Of a stretch of DNA of 64,000 nt, positions 1 through 8,707 are shown in pieces. Location: NCBI RefSeq assembly GCF_900099775.1, contig NZ_FMTM01000002.1, positions 620,001 to 684,000 of the forward strand, in the 5' to 3' direction. The stretch comes from Rhizobium mongolense subsp. loessense. GTDB lineage: Bacteria > Pseudomonadota > Alphaproteobacteria > Rhizobiales > Rhizobiaceae. The position numbers and the translations under genes were made by a program. The notes beneath the pieces were generated by a model. The model did no database searches. It was given only the letters and a program-made list of their open reading frames with translations, and had not been told where the DNA came from. Position 1 is the stretch's first letter; each line of letters opens with the position of its first letter.

Positions 1-1
1 C

Positions 2-1543
2 GGCGGATTCACCGAACACCAGTTCGCCGAGAAGCGCCTGCCAACGATCGACGAGATCAATGCGATCGCACCCGATACGCCCGTCTTCCTGTTGCACCTG
101 TACGACCGCGCATTGCTGAACGGCGCTGCTCTTCGCGCTGTCGGCTATACGAAGGACACCCCGAACCCTCACGGCGGCGAGATCACCCGCGATGCCAACG
201 GCAATCCGACGGGGTTGCTGCTCGCCAAGCCGAATGCGGGCATTCTTTATTCGACTCTCTCCAAGGGGCCGAAGCTTCCTTTCGATTATCAGGTCAATTC
301 CACCCGCCACTTTATGCGGGAGCTCAACCGGCTGGGCGTCACCGGGGTTATCGACGCGGGCGGCGGCTTCCAGAACTATCCGGACGACTACGCCGTCATC
401 CAGAAACTCTCGGACGAAAATCAGCTCACGGTACGCCTGGCCTACAACCTGTTCACGCAGAAGCCGAAGGAAGAGAAGCAGGACTTCCTCAACTGGACAC
501 AGTCGGTCAAATACAAGCAGGGCAACGACTACTTCCGCCACAATGGCGCGGGCGAAATGCTCGTGTTTTCCGCCGCGGACTTCGAAGACTTCCGTCAACC
601 GCGGCCCGAGATGGCTCCGGAGATGGAAGGCGAGCTTGAAGAGGTGGTTCGAGTGCTTGCCGAAAACCGCTGGCCCTGGCGCATGCATGCCACCTACGAC
701 GAAACCATCAGCCGATCCCTCGACGTCTTCGAGAAGGTCAACAAGGATATCCCGCTCGAGGGTCTGAACTGGTTTTTCGACCACGCCGAAACAATTTCGG
801 ACCGTTCGATCGACCGGATCGCAGCGCTCGGCGGTGGCATCGCGACCCAGCATCGCATGGCTTATCAGGGCGAATATTTTGTCGAGCGTTATGGTCATGG
901 CGTTGCCGAGGCGACGCCGCCGATCAAGCGCATGCTTGAGAAGGGCGTCAACGTCTCCGCTGGCACAGATGCGACCCGTGTTGCCTCCTACAATCCTTGG
1001 GTCTCGCTTTCCTGGATGGTGACTGGCAAGACCGTCGGCGGCATGCAGCTATATCCCCGCGCCAATTGCCTCGACCGTGAAACGGCACTGCGCATGTGGA
1101 CCGAAAAGGTTACCTGGTTCTCCAATGAGGAAGGCAAGAAGGGCCGGATCGAGAAGGGCCAGTTCGCCGATCTCGTCGTGCCGGATAAGGACTTTTTCTC
1201 TTGCTCGGAAGACGAGATTTCATTCCTGACGTCGGACCTTACCATGGTCGGCGGCAAGATCGTCTACGGTGCCGGCGACTTCAAGCCGCTCGACGAAAAC
1301 GATGTGCCCCGTGCCATGCCTGACTGGTCGCCGGTGCGCAACTTCGGCGGCTATGCCGCCTGGGGCGAGCCGGAAGGGGCCGGCAAACGTTCACTTCGCC
1401 GCACGGCGATATCGGCATGCGGCTGCGCCAGCGATTGCGGCGTGCATGGCCACGACCACGCCCACGCCTGGACCTCGAAACTGCCGATCGCTGACCTTAA
1501 GGGCTTCTTCGGTGCGCTTGGTTGCTCGTGCTGGGCGGTGTGA
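2..1543 (+). CDS. YtcJ-type metal-dependent amidohydrolase, 5' truncated by window edge
   Basis: The reading frame is open from base 2, so the gene starts before the window; about 513 residues are visible. The family is the YtcJ/amidohydrolase-3 branch of the metal-dependent hydrolases, which cleave amide or related bonds with a divalent metal in a TIM barrel. Visible family signatures are HATYD, FDHAE (metal-ligand histidines) and AGTDA (metal-ligand aspartate), followed by the usual RIEKGQFADLVV stretch leading into the small beta domain. The substrate cannot be told from sequence. After the normal family end there is an extra Cys/His-rich tail (CGCASDCGVHGHDHAH and a final CSC) that could bind metal. 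A 210-bp gap separates it from the next gene, so it is probably not in the same operon. Confidence 0.85.
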   Translation, partial: GGFTEHQFAEKRLPTIDEINAIAPDTPVFLLHLYDRALLNGAALRAVGYTKDTPNPHGGEITRDANGNPTGLLLAKPNAGILYSTLSKGPKLPFDYQVNSTRHFMRELNRLGVTGVIDAGGGFQNYPDDYAVIQKLSDENQLTVRLAYNLFTQKPKEEKQDFLNWTQSVKYKQGNDYFRHNGAGEMLVFSAADFEDFRQPRPEMAPEMEGELEEVVRVLAENRWPWRMHATYDETISRSLDVFEKVNKDIPLEGLNWFFDHAETISDRSIDRIAALGGGIATQHRMAYQGEYFVERYGHGVAEATPPIKRMLEKGVNVSAGTDATRVASYNPWVSLSWMVTGKTVGGMQLYPRANCLDRETALRMWTEKVTWFSNEEGKKGRIEKGQFADLVVPDKDFFSCSEDEISFLTSDLTMVGGKIVYGAGDFKPLDENDVPRAMPDWSPVRNFGGYAAWGEPEGAGKRSLRRTAISACGCASDCGVHGHDHAHAWTSKLPIADLKGFFGALGCSCWAV

Positions 1544-1624
1544 AGGCAGGCCGCATCGTGCCCAGCGAATGGAATGGGCAGCGGGCAACCGCTGCCCCCG
1601 TTTCGACCTGCGCCAAGGCATTTT

Positions 1625-1641
1625 ATTGCGATAATCGCAAT
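1625..1641. promoter_or_regulatory. Perfect inverted repeat upstream of doxX (candidate operator)
   Basis: ATTGCGA-TAA-TCGCAAT is a perfect 7-bp inverted repeat about 113 bp before the DoxX start. Its TTGC-N7-GCAA core recurs at the start of the second copy of the shared upstream module near 3.83 kb. This is typical of a dimeric regulator site; the regulator is unknown. Confidence 0.45.
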
Positions 1642-1666
1642 TAAATCGAAAGTATTGATGCAATTG
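1634..1666 (+). repeat. Shared upstream module, copy 1 (before doxX-MFS)
   Basis: A 33-bp block beginning ATCGCAATTAAATCGAAA matches 3838-3870 at 32 of 33 positions. It begins 120 bp before the DoxX start codon; the other copy begins 121 bp before the hydrolase start. Further short matches follow in the same order in both copies (GGCGGCAAT, CTCCATCAG, GGCAAAA, ACAGGA). This indicates duplicated promoter/operator DNA driving two transcription units together. Confidence 0.7.
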
Positions 1667-1753
1667 TTGGCGGCAATCTTTCCGGCCAGTATCGCTCCAT
1701 CAGCCGCAATCAACGCCGATCGGCTTAATCGGGCAAAAATTACAGGAGCAGAC

Positions 1754-2197
1754 ATGATTGACCATTCTCCATCCACAAATCGCAACAGCGGTGCTCTTGC
1801 GGGAATCGTTGCCGCGCCTGCGACGCGGGTCGTCGCGCTTCTCGCGCTCTGTGCGGCCTATATCCAGGGACCGCTCGACAAGATCTTCGATTTCGACGGC
1901 GCACTGGCCGAGATGGAGCATTTCGGCCTGCATCCGGCCGGGTTCTTCGCGGTGGCAGTCATCACCTTCGAACTTGCCGCCTCGGCCATGGTCGTGTCGG
2001 GCTTGCTGCGTTGGATCGGGGCGCTGGCTTTGGCAATCTTCACGGTGCTCGCAACCTTCATCGCTCTCCGGTTCTGGGAAATGCCTGATGGCATGGACCG
2101 TATGATGGCCACCAATGCCTTCTTCGAACATCTCGGCCTCGCCGGCGCCTTCATCATCGTCGCAGCAATGGATCTGACCAAGGAAGCACGCAAATGA
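1754..2197 (+). CDS. DoxX-family small membrane protein
   Basis: This 147-residue protein has four predicted hydrophobic helices (about residues 18-38, 60-80, 83-103 and 122-140), as in the DoxX family of small integral membrane proteins. Some DoxX proteins take part in thiol or quinone redox stress responses; the exact role here is unknown. The start at 1754 is chosen because CAGGAG lies just upstream; an in-frame start at 1574 would read through the promoter region. The stop overlaps the next start by ATGA, so it is translationally coupled to the MFS transporter. The shared upstream module suggests co-regulation with the hydrolase at 3959. Confidence 0.8.
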   Translation: MIDHSPSTNRNSGALAGIVAAPATRVVALLALCAAYIQGPLDKIFDFDGALAEMEHFGLHPAGFFAVAVITFELAASAMVVSGLLRWIGALALAIFTVLATFIALRFWEMPDGMDRMMATNAFFEHLGLAGAFIIVAAMDLTKEARK

Positions 2198-3792
2198 GCG
2201 CCGCAAAATTCTCCGGGGGCAGCTTCGCTCCCCTTGCACAGCCGGTCTTTGCAGTCCTCTGGGCCGCCACCGTCCTCGGAAATACCGGAAGCTTCATGCG
2301 CGACGTCGCAAGTTCCTGGCTGATGACTGATCTGTCCGCCGCGCCGGCGGCGGTCGCGTTGGTTCAGGCTGCCGGAACCCTGCCGATCTTCCTCCTGGCC
2401 ATACCGGCGGGCGTCCTCACCGACATTCTCGATCGTCGCAAGTTTTTGATCGCGGTTCAGGTGCTGCTCGCCTGCGTCAGTATCACACTGATGGTTCTTG
2501 CCCACACAGGAATGCTCTCTGTCAGCGCCCTGATCGGCCTGACCTTCCTCGGCGGCATCGGTGCGGCGCTGATGGGACCGACATGGCAGGCGATCGTGCC
2601 TGAACTGGTTCAGCGCCAGGACGTCAAAAGCGCGGTCGCGCTCAACTCCCTTGGCATCAACATTGCCCGGTCGATCGGACCGGCGGCCGGCGGCCTGCTG
2701 CTTGCCGCGTTCGGTGCGGCAGTTACCTACGCCGCCGATGTCGCGAGCTATCTCGTGGTCATTGCCGCCTTGATGTGGTGGCCACGGGCGAAGAACGCCA
2801 ATGACGCGCTTGCCGAAGGTTTCTTCGGCGCCTTCCGCGCCGGTCTTCGCTACACCCGTGCCAGCCGTCCGTTGCATGTGGTGCTGCTGCGTGCCGCCAT
2901 CTTCTTCGCTTTTGCAAGTGCGGTATGGGCTCTGCTGCCGCTTGTCGCCCGGCAAATGCTCGGTGGCGACGCAAGCTTCTACGGCATCCTGCTCGGCGCA
3001 GTCGGTGCCGGAGCGATCGGCGGCGCCCTGGTGATGCCGAGGCTTCGCGAGCGCTTCGACGCCAACGGTCTGCTTTTGGGGTCCGCCATCGTGACTGCAC
3101 TGGTCATGGGCGCACTGTCGCTTGCTCCACCGCAATCCCTCGCGGTCGTCATCCTTCTTTTCCTTGGCGGCGCGTGGATCACGGCGCTGACGACCCTGAA
3201 CGGCGCGGCGCAGTCCATCCTTCCAAACTGGGTCCGTGGGCGCGGTCTGGCGGTGTATCTGACCGTATTCAACGGCGCCATGACTGCCGGCAGCATCGGC
3301 TGGGGTGCGGTCGGCGAGGCCGTGGGCGTCCGTATGACGCTTCTGATCGGCGCTGTCGGATTGCTGGTTGCAGGGTTCATCTTGCACCGCCTGAAACTGC
3401 CGGCCGGCGATACGGACCTGGTGCCGTCCAACCACTGGCCGGAGCCGCTGGTTGCCGAACAGGTTGCCCATGATCGCGGGCCGGTCCTGATCCTCATCGA
3501 ATACAATGTCGAAAAACATCATCGCATCGCCTTCCTGCATGCGCTCGATGAGATGTCCCACGAAAGGCGGCGTGACGGAGCCTACGGGTGGGGCGTCACG
3601 GAAGACTCTGCCGATCCGCAGAAGATCGTGGAATGGTTCATGGTGGAGTCCTGGGCGGAACATCTTCGCCAGCACAAGCGGGTGTCGAAGGCCGACGCCG
3701 ATCTTCAAGGCCAGATCCTTGCCTATCACTCAGGACCGGACAAGCCCGTCGTCCGGCATTTCCTGACAATCAACCGGCCCGGCACCGCATAA
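2194..3792 (+). CDS. MFS transporter (EntS-like MFS_3 type) with C-terminal cytosolic extension
   Basis: A 532-residue major facilitator with about twelve hydrophobic helices over residues 1-405. It contains the loop signature LTDILDRRKFL between helices 2 and 3. The branch resembles EntS/MFS_3 exporters, which move small molecules out of the cell by proton antiport. The last roughly 120 residues (from about 415) are soluble and contain EYNVEKHHRIAFLHAL and a WFMVESWAEHLRQH segment, resembling a ferredoxin-like antibiotic-monooxygenase (ABM-type) fold. This tail recurs in rhizobial MFS_3 proteins as far as I recall. The gene is coupled to doxX by a 4-bp overlap. Substrate is unknown. Confidence 0.85.
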   Translation: MSAAKFSGGSFAPLAQPVFAVLWAATVLGNTGSFMRDVASSWLMTDLSAAPAAVALVQAAGTLPIFLLAIPAGVLTDILDRRKFLIAVQVLLACVSITLMVLAHTGMLSVSALIGLTFLGGIGAALMGPTWQAIVPELVQRQDVKSAVALNSLGINIARSIGPAAGGLLLAAFGAAVTYAADVASYLVVIAALMWWPRAKNANDALAEGFFGAFRAGLRYTRASRPLHVVLLRAAIFFAFASAVWALLPLVARQMLGGDASFYGILLGAVGAGAIGGALVMPRLRERFDANGLLLGSAIVTALVMGALSLAPPQSLAVVILLFLGGAWITALTTLNGAAQSILPNWVRGRGLAVYLTVFNGAMTAGSIGWGAVGEAVGVRMTLLIGAVGLLVAGFILHRLKLPAGDTDLVPSNHWPEPLVAEQVAHDRGPVLILIEYNVEKHHRIAFLHALDEMSHERRRDGAYGWGVTEDSADPQKIVEWFMVESWAEHLRQHKRVSKADADLQGQILAYHSGPDKPVVRHFLTINRPGTA

Positions 3793-3837
3793 AGCAACCG
3801 CGAGAGGGCGGCCGCCGCTGCCTTCATTGTTGCAGAA

Positions 3838-3870
3838 ATCGCAATTAAATCGAAACTATTGATGCAATTG
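3838..3870 (+). repeat. Shared upstream module, copy 2 (before alpha/beta hydrolase)
   Basis: Second copy of the 33-bp block at 1634-1666, one mismatch, starting 121 bp before the hydrolase start. It is preceded by TTGC-N7-GCAA like copy 1. It probably forms a common operator/promoter. Confidence 0.7.
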
Positions 3871-3958
3871 CCGTGCATTGCCTTTGGCGGCAATGTATCT
3901 CCATCAGACGAACAGAGCGTCGCCTGAGGGCAAAACGACAGGATAGCAGGACGCTGAA

Positions 3959-4930
3959 ATGAGCAGCAATTTCCATTCCACGCGCCGCGGCGCATTGCTT
4001 TCCGGCGCTGCCGCTGCGTTCGCACTTCCCACATCGTTTGGCTTTGCGGCCAACGCTGCCTCCACCACCACCCCAATCGAAGGAGATAATACGATGGGCT
4101 ACATCACTACCAAGGACGGCGTGGAAATCTTTTACAAGGATTGGGGGTCGAAGGATGCCCAGCCGATTGTCTTTCACCACGGCTGGCCGCTCTCGTCGGA
4201 TGACTGGGACGCACAGATGCTGTTCTTTCTCTCCAAGGGCTATCGTGTCGTCGCCCATGACCGCCGTGGTCACGGCCGCTCCGCGCAGGTCTCTGATGGT
4301 CACGACATGGACCACTACGCCGCCGATGCCTTTGCCGTCGTCGAAGCGCTGGACCTGCAAAATGCCGTCCATATCGGCCACTCGACGGGCGGTGGCGAGG
4401 TTGCACGTTATGTAGCCAAGCACGGCGAACCGACAGGCCGTGTCGCCAAGGCGGTCCTGGTTTCCGCAGTACCGCCTTTGATGCTGAAGACTGCTGCCAA
4501 TCCGGAAGGCTTGCCGATCGAAGTCTTCGACGGCTTCCGTTCCGCGCTGGCAGCCAACCGCGCGCAGTTCTTCCGCGACGTCCCCGCTGGCCCGTTCTAC
4601 GGCTTCAACCGCGAAGGCGCGACCGTAAACGAAGGCGTGATTCAAAATTGGTGGCGGCAGGGCATGATGGGCGGCGCAAAGGCGCACTACGACGGCATCA
4701 AAGCCTTTTCGGAAACCGACCAGACCGGCGACCTGCAGGCGATCACTGTGCCAACGCTGGTTCTGCATGGTGAGGACGACCAGATCGTGCCGATCGCAGA
4801 TACTGCATACAAGGCCATCAAGCTCCTGAAGACCGGCACGCTGAAGACCTATCCCGGCTTCTCGCACGGGATGTTGACCGTCAATGCCGATATCCTGAAC
4901 GCCGACCTCCTCGCCTTCGTCAAAGGCTAA
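3959..4930 (+). CDS. Tat-exported alpha/beta hydrolase of the non-heme chloroperoxidase family
   Basis: A 323-residue alpha/beta hydrolase. The catalytic triad is visible: Ser142 in GHSTGGG, Asp273 in HGEDDQIVP and His303 in FSHGM, with VVAHDRRGHGRS as the conserved strand-3 turn. The family (cofactor-free chloroperoxidases/perhydrolases/esterases) usually starts at MGYITTKDG, which here is Met46. The first 45 residues form a twin-arginine leader (STRRGALLSG, then a hydrophobic run ending ANAAS). Remarkably, AAGGAG sits 9 bp before the codon for Met46, so a second, leaderless cytosolic form could be made. The upstream DNA duplicates that of doxX, so the hydrolase is probably induced together with the DoxX-MFS pair. 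Confidence 0.88.
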   Translation: MSSNFHSTRRGALLSGAAAAFALPTSFGFAANAASTTTPIEGDNTMGYITTKDGVEIFYKDWGSKDAQPIVFHHGWPLSSDDWDAQMLFFLSKGYRVVAHDRRGHGRSAQVSDGHDMDHYAADAFAVVEALDLQNAVHIGHSTGGGEVARYVAKHGEPTGRVAKAVLVSAVPPLMLKTAANPEGLPIEVFDGFRSALAANRAQFFRDVPAGPFYGFNREGATVNEGVIQNWWRQGMMGGAKAHYDGIKAFSETDQTGDLQAITVPTLVLHGEDDQIVPIADTAYKAIKLLKTGTLKTYPGFSHGMLTVNADILNADLLAFVKG

Positions 4931-4939
4931 ACCTGTCAA

Positions 4940-4972
4940 TCCGGGTGCGGCGTGTTGCCAGCCGCATCCGGA
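4940..4972 (+). terminator. Hairpin between convergent genes
   Basis: TCCGGGTGCGGC and GCCGCATCCGGA pair over 12 bp (one G-U) around a 9-nt loop, 9 bp after the hydrolase stop. There is no T tract, but the position between convergent genes suggests a transcription end or mRNA-stabilising stem. Confidence 0.5.
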
Positions 4973-5083
4973 CGACGTTGAAGCTACCATCCAATGGATT
5001 CCGGGAAAAAGCAGCCAAAGCTGAGATCGACGGCAAATGGCCGTGTGAGAGATGGCATCGCCACTGCTTAACCATGGAGCGTG

Positions 5084-5989
5084 TTAGTGTCGGTTGCGTG
5101 AGCGCCACTCGAACGGAGTGACCCCTACGGCCCTCGTAAAGTCTTCCACGAAAGTCTTCTCGTCCAAAAAACCGCACGTTTCGGCCACTCGGGCGATGGC
5201 TTCACCGGTCCTGCTCAGTTGTGATTTGGCCCTGCTGATGCGACATGCCGAAATCCATTCGAGGACAGATTGCCCAGTCGTCTTCACAAAGCCGAAATTG
5301 AGTTCATCCACCGCAAAACCGGTCGCTTCGGCAATATCATCGATCGATTTGTCGCCCGATAAGTTTGCAGCTATGTACATCTTGATGCGCTTTTCCTGCG
5401 TGGGAGATAGCCGGCCGGTAGTCGAAAGACGCTGGGCAGGCGACCGTCCGTAACGATGCGCGAGATGAGCGTTGAACGCCAGCCCGACATGCGGAAGCAG
5501 CGTGTCCCTCACCTCGTCCGGCATGTCGAACATCGGCATCAGAGCTGACCCAAGATTGCGGATGACCTGATCGTCAATCCCGCGACAGGTCGTCAGGTCA
5601 TCAACATAGGGTTCTGCTGCTTCCTCCGCGAGCTCGACAAGATGCGCGCGCGGGATATGGAAGACGAGCGCTTCGAAATAACCGCGAACCGAAATTGCGG
5701 CACCATCTTTCATACTGATCAGGCAGATCGAGCCCTTCGGATACCTCTTCAAAGGTGCCGGAGGTCGGTCCGGCCAGATGTCGGAATGGTAGACATCGAC
5801 GAGATAGAGCATGACCAGAAAGGCATCGTCCGGCGGAAGCAAGACCGGATGGTCTCCATTTTCATAAAAATGGCCAAGATGGACGACAGAGAGCGTCGCC
5901 TCGCGAAGAGGTCTGATCACCAGCGCCCTTGCTGCCTCGATACCAAAACATGCCGCAATTCTCTCGCTGGCCGTCAACGCTTCACTCAC
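5084..5989 (-). CDS. AraC-family transcriptional regulator
   Basis: A 301-residue AraC-type regulator. Residues about 195-300 carry the paired helix-turn-helix domain: IDDIAEATGFAVDELNFGF as the first HTH and IARVAETCGFLDEKTFVEDF as the second, closing with the family ending GVTPFEWR. The first 180 residues form an AraC_binding-like sensor domain. The start codon is GTG at 5989; an overlapping ATG is followed at once by a stop. It is divergent from a second AraC gene and convergent with the hydrolase gene, so it is a candidate regulator of the chloroperoxidase/DoxX-MFS units, though no site was proven. Confidence 0.88.
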   Translation of the reverse strand: MSEALTASERIAACFGIEAARALVIRPLREATLSVVHLGHFYENGDHPVLLPPDDAFLVMLYLVDVYHSDIWPDRPPAPLKRYPKGSICLISMKDGAAISVRGYFEALVFHIPRAHLVELAEEAAEPYVDDLTTCRGIDDQVIRNLGSALMPMFDMPDEVRDTLLPHVGLAFNAHLAHRYGRSPAQRLSTTGRLSPTQEKRIKMYIAANLSGDKSIDDIAEATGFAVDELNFGFVKTTGQSVLEWISACRISRAKSQLSRTGEAIARVAETCGFLDEKTFVEDFTRAVGVTPFEWRSRNRH

Positions 5990-6240
5990 ATTTGTCTCGA
6001 TCGTCTTCGGTAGGGACTGTTCAGTTGTTCCGCAGAGATCCCGCGTTTTCTGGGTTTCTATACGTCTTTCGAACGTCTATCTTGTAGAAAAGCATCCTCG
6101 TCGAGGAGATTCGGCCGATTACCAGAACGCTGAGCGGGAGCTACCACGGTGGCCATATCCGGCATCCAGCGCCTTCGAGATGAAAGCAGTACGTCTTGGT
6201 CCTTGTTTCCACCAGTCAAAATCGATCTTCCGCTGGACAC

Positions 6241-7107
6241 GTGACCGACGGGTTCGGGTGCCCTTTGAAGCAGTTGTCGATCAACCAGACCCTGATAGGC
6301 TCGGATATCGCGATCTTCCGCAAGGGAACGAGCGACATGCAGCTCGATCAGGTCGAGGCATCGCCAAGCGATCGAGGTTTTGTGGTCGGCGTATCTTCGC
6401 TCGGTGGCCACACGCGGCGCATCTTCCACGAACATCGTGCGACGATCCACGACTTCGCTGAGAACTCGATCTATATTCGCGATCTGTCGGAAAGCTACAA
6501 AGCAGATTTCAGCAATCCTTTCGATTTCGTGCTGTTCGAAATTTCGCCTGCGTCTCTCACCAGGATCGCCGATGAGGCGGAGCTGTCCGGCGTGACGTCG
6601 TTGTCAGCCGAAACCGCATCAAAGGATATTGTGCTTGCCAACCTCGCTCGCGCGCTGATCCCCGCACTCGAAAGACCGGAGGAAGCAAGCGCGCTGTTCG
6701 TCGATCAGATGGCGACAGCGATCTGCACCTACGTGGTCCAACGCTACGGCGGCCGGCCGGCTGTGACCGACAGCAGAACACGACTCCTTTCACGCTCGCA
6801 TGAGGAACTGGCGAAAAGCATCCTTCTCGAGAACCTCGAAGGTGACATCTCGATCCTGGAAGTTGCGCAGGCTTGCGATCTGTCTCGCGGGTATTTCATT
6901 CGCGCATTTCGGGAAACAACCGGGATGACACCATATCAGTGGCTTCTTAGCGAACGGATAAATCGCGCCCGAGAATTGCTTCGAGCCTCGAACGCACCGC
7001 TTGCCGAGGTCGCTATCGCCTGCGGCTTTGCGGATCAAAGCCATTTCACCCGCGTTTTCTCAAATATCGTCGGCGTGACACCTGGCAACTGGCGCCGAAA
7101 CTCCTAG
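6241..7107 (+). CDS. AraC-family transcriptional regulator (second, divergent)
   Basis: An AraC-type protein with a C-terminal DNA-binding domain: ISILEVAQACDLSRGYFIRAF is the first HTH and LAEVAIACGFADQSHFTRVF the second, ending GVTPGNWRR. It resembles the neighbouring AraC protein along its length, suggesting an old duplication. The start is uncertain: GTG at 6241 (289 residues) is used, with TTG 6196 or ATG 6337 as alternatives; none has a strong ribosome binding site. The roughly 250-bp gap to the divergent AraC gene should hold both promoters. Confidence 0.82.
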   Translation: MTDGFGCPLKQLSINQTLIGSDIAIFRKGTSDMQLDQVEASPSDRGFVVGVSSLGGHTRRIFHEHRATIHDFAENSIYIRDLSESYKADFSNPFDFVLFEISPASLTRIADEAELSGVTSLSAETASKDIVLANLARALIPALERPEEASALFVDQMATAICTYVVQRYGGRPAVTDSRTRLLSRSHEELAKSILLENLEGDISILEVAQACDLSRGYFIRAFRETTGMTPYQWLLSERINRARELLRASNAPLAEVAIACGFADQSHFTRVFSNIVGVTPGNWRRNS

Positions 7108-7529
7108 TGCAATATGTCTGTTCAAATGCGATGCAGTTGCCCTGTCGGTTGAACGCGCCTGACAGAATTCGCTTACTCCTTATAAGACAAATTGAGCACT
7201 TCGCCTGCCACCCACACTTCGGACCGTCATTGTTTCGCTTCTGATGTCCTAACGCCTTGGAGGGAAACGAACGAGCGACACGCTCATCGACCTGCCCGGC
7301 GTAACATACTTATGGAACTTTCCGTCAGCCGTACAGCGGTCACTGGCACGGATAGCAACCACTCTCATCGTGTCGATACCATTGATCATCCCTCGGTGTT
7401 CAGGATGCTGTAAGCGACTGAAGGGACCGTTCGCGGCGGTAGATTGCCATTGTCGATGACGCATTGCACGCTGTCCGATTGGAAACCGGCCTGCCCGGAT
7501 ATCGGTATGGGGCGGCAACAATGATCATT
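7108..7529. other. Non-coding gap, nothing recognised
   Basis: 421 bp between the AraC gene and the convergent SDR gene. Short open frames exist but none shows a plausible start, ribosome site or family pattern. I see no hairpin terminator or repeat. Confidence 0.5.
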
Positions 7530-8378
7530 CTATGGCCCCAGAATTCTTTTCATGGTGGCTCGCTGCATCGAACGTGGCGTCAAGCGATTTGAAAAGGCAA
7601 CGACGTTATTCATGAACCCGGCGATCACGGACGCTTTCCCCTGAGAGAGCGCTCGCAGGCCGCTTTCGGCGACTGGACGGGGCTTCATTGTCAAAAGGCG
7701 GAGCATGGGTGAGACAGGAGCGCCGGCAGCTGTATCGAACCCCGTTTCGGTGTGCCCTGGGCAAAGGCTGGTGACGACCACGCCTTGCCGACGGAGCTCT
7801 TCATACAGGGCTTCTCCAAACGCCAGTACATAAGACTTCGTCGCCGCGTAAGCAGCAAAGGTGGGAACGGGCTGGAACGCCAAGAGACTCGCAATAAGAA
7901 GGATCTGGCCGGATCCTCGGGTTGCCATGTCACGCCCGAAAGCATAGCTCAGCTCGGTGAGCGCGGTGATGTTGAGCTGAATCATATCGGTGGTGCGCTC
8001 GATCGGCGTTTGCAGAAAATCGCCATGCAGTCCGTATCCGGCATTGTTCACCAGGATGTCGATCTGTATCGACCTCTCGTCCAAGCTGCTTTTTAAACGG
8101 GCAGCAGCACCAGGCGCGGCAAGATCGATTGGCTCCACAACGATATCGACGCCATGTTTGCGGCGAAGTGCGGCGGCGAGCTTTTCCATTGGCTCCCGTC
8201 GCCGGGCCGCGAGTACGAGATTGACCTTCTGCGCCGCGAGCAGTTCAGCAAATTCGAGGCCAAGGCCACTTGACGCACCAGTGATCAGGGCACGTTTTCC
8301 GGGGGCGCCATCAAATTTTTCCACAACGGAGATTTGCGTACCCGTATCAGCAGTGTGTTGCATTTGTTTTCCTGTCAA
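7530..8378 (-). CDS. Short-chain dehydrogenase/reductase
   Basis: A 282-residue classical SDR using NAD(P) in a Rossmann fold. The cofactor loop TGASSGLG is near residues 33-40, NNAGYG follows at about residue 110, and the catalytic Ser-Tyr-Lys set is seen as LIASLLAF and YAATK. The arginines after the second strand (AARRREP) favour NADPH. The substrate is unknown. It is the last gene on the minus strand after the RND pump, TetR and an aldehyde dehydrogenase remnant, 86 bp below the latter; it may be the tail of that operon. An alternative start is Met6. Confidence 0.87.
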   Translation of the reverse strand: MTGKQMQHTADTGTQISVVEKFDGAPGKRALITGASSGLGLEFAELLAAQKVNLVLAARRREPMEKLAAALRRKHGVDIVVEPIDLAAPGAAARLKSSLDERSIQIDILVNNAGYGLHGDFLQTPIERTTDMIQLNITALTELSYAFGRDMATRGSGQILLIASLLAFQPVPTFAAYAATKSYVLAFGEALYEELRRQGVVVTSLCPGHTETGFDTAAGAPVSPMLRLLTMKPRPVAESGLRALSQGKASVIAGFMNNVVAFSNRLTPRSMQRATMKRILGP

Positions 8379-8464
8379 TTAACTGGACCTTACCCCGATG
8401 TTTGATCGCCTTGGGGGTTGATGGCGAGTGGAGATATTCGAGCGGTTTCACCGCAGCACGACAT

Positions 8465-8707
8465 TCAAAATGCGCTCGGCCAACTTTCCGAATGGCGGGC
8501 GCAGACGGCCGCCTCGATGGCCTCGCGCCGGCTGATCAGCGCCTTTCTCAGTTCAGCGAGATCGGCGCGACGACGGGCAAGTGACGGAGAACCGTCGCGC
8601 AGGAATGCGGCGCGCTGTGCCTCGAGAAGCGTCGTGAGCCGCGCGGCATCGGCAATTTTTGGGATGGCATTCATGATCGACTCTATGTCTAGGGTGGTCC
8701 TCTTCAC
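8465..8707 (-). pseudogene. N-terminal stub of a coniferyl-aldehyde-dehydrogenase-like ALDH
   Basis: An 80-codon frame whose residues about 24-67 (LLEAQRAAFLRDGSPSLARR and the RREAIEAAV region) match the conserved N-terminal helix of class-3-like/coniferyl aldehyde dehydrogenases, which are about 470 residues long. After AAV the family sequence stops and an unrelated tail ends at a TGA; no NAD-binding or catalytic Cys part remains before the SDR gene. The start overlaps the TetR stop by ATGA, so the stub keeps an operon junction. I read it as the relic of a deletion that fused TetR-ALDH-SDR order; whether the stub is translated is unknown. Confidence 0.6.

Noticed and set aside
1858..3729. 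623-codon open frame on the minus strand opposite DoxX-MFS
   Set aside because: It mirrors the codon pattern of the real genes, is rich in Arg/Gly/Asp/Gln typical of antisense frames in GC-rich DNA, and shows no domain.
3845..4990. 381-codon minus-strand frame opposite the hydrolase
   Set aside because: Antisense shadow of a gene with clear catalytic motifs; no ribosome site or family pattern.
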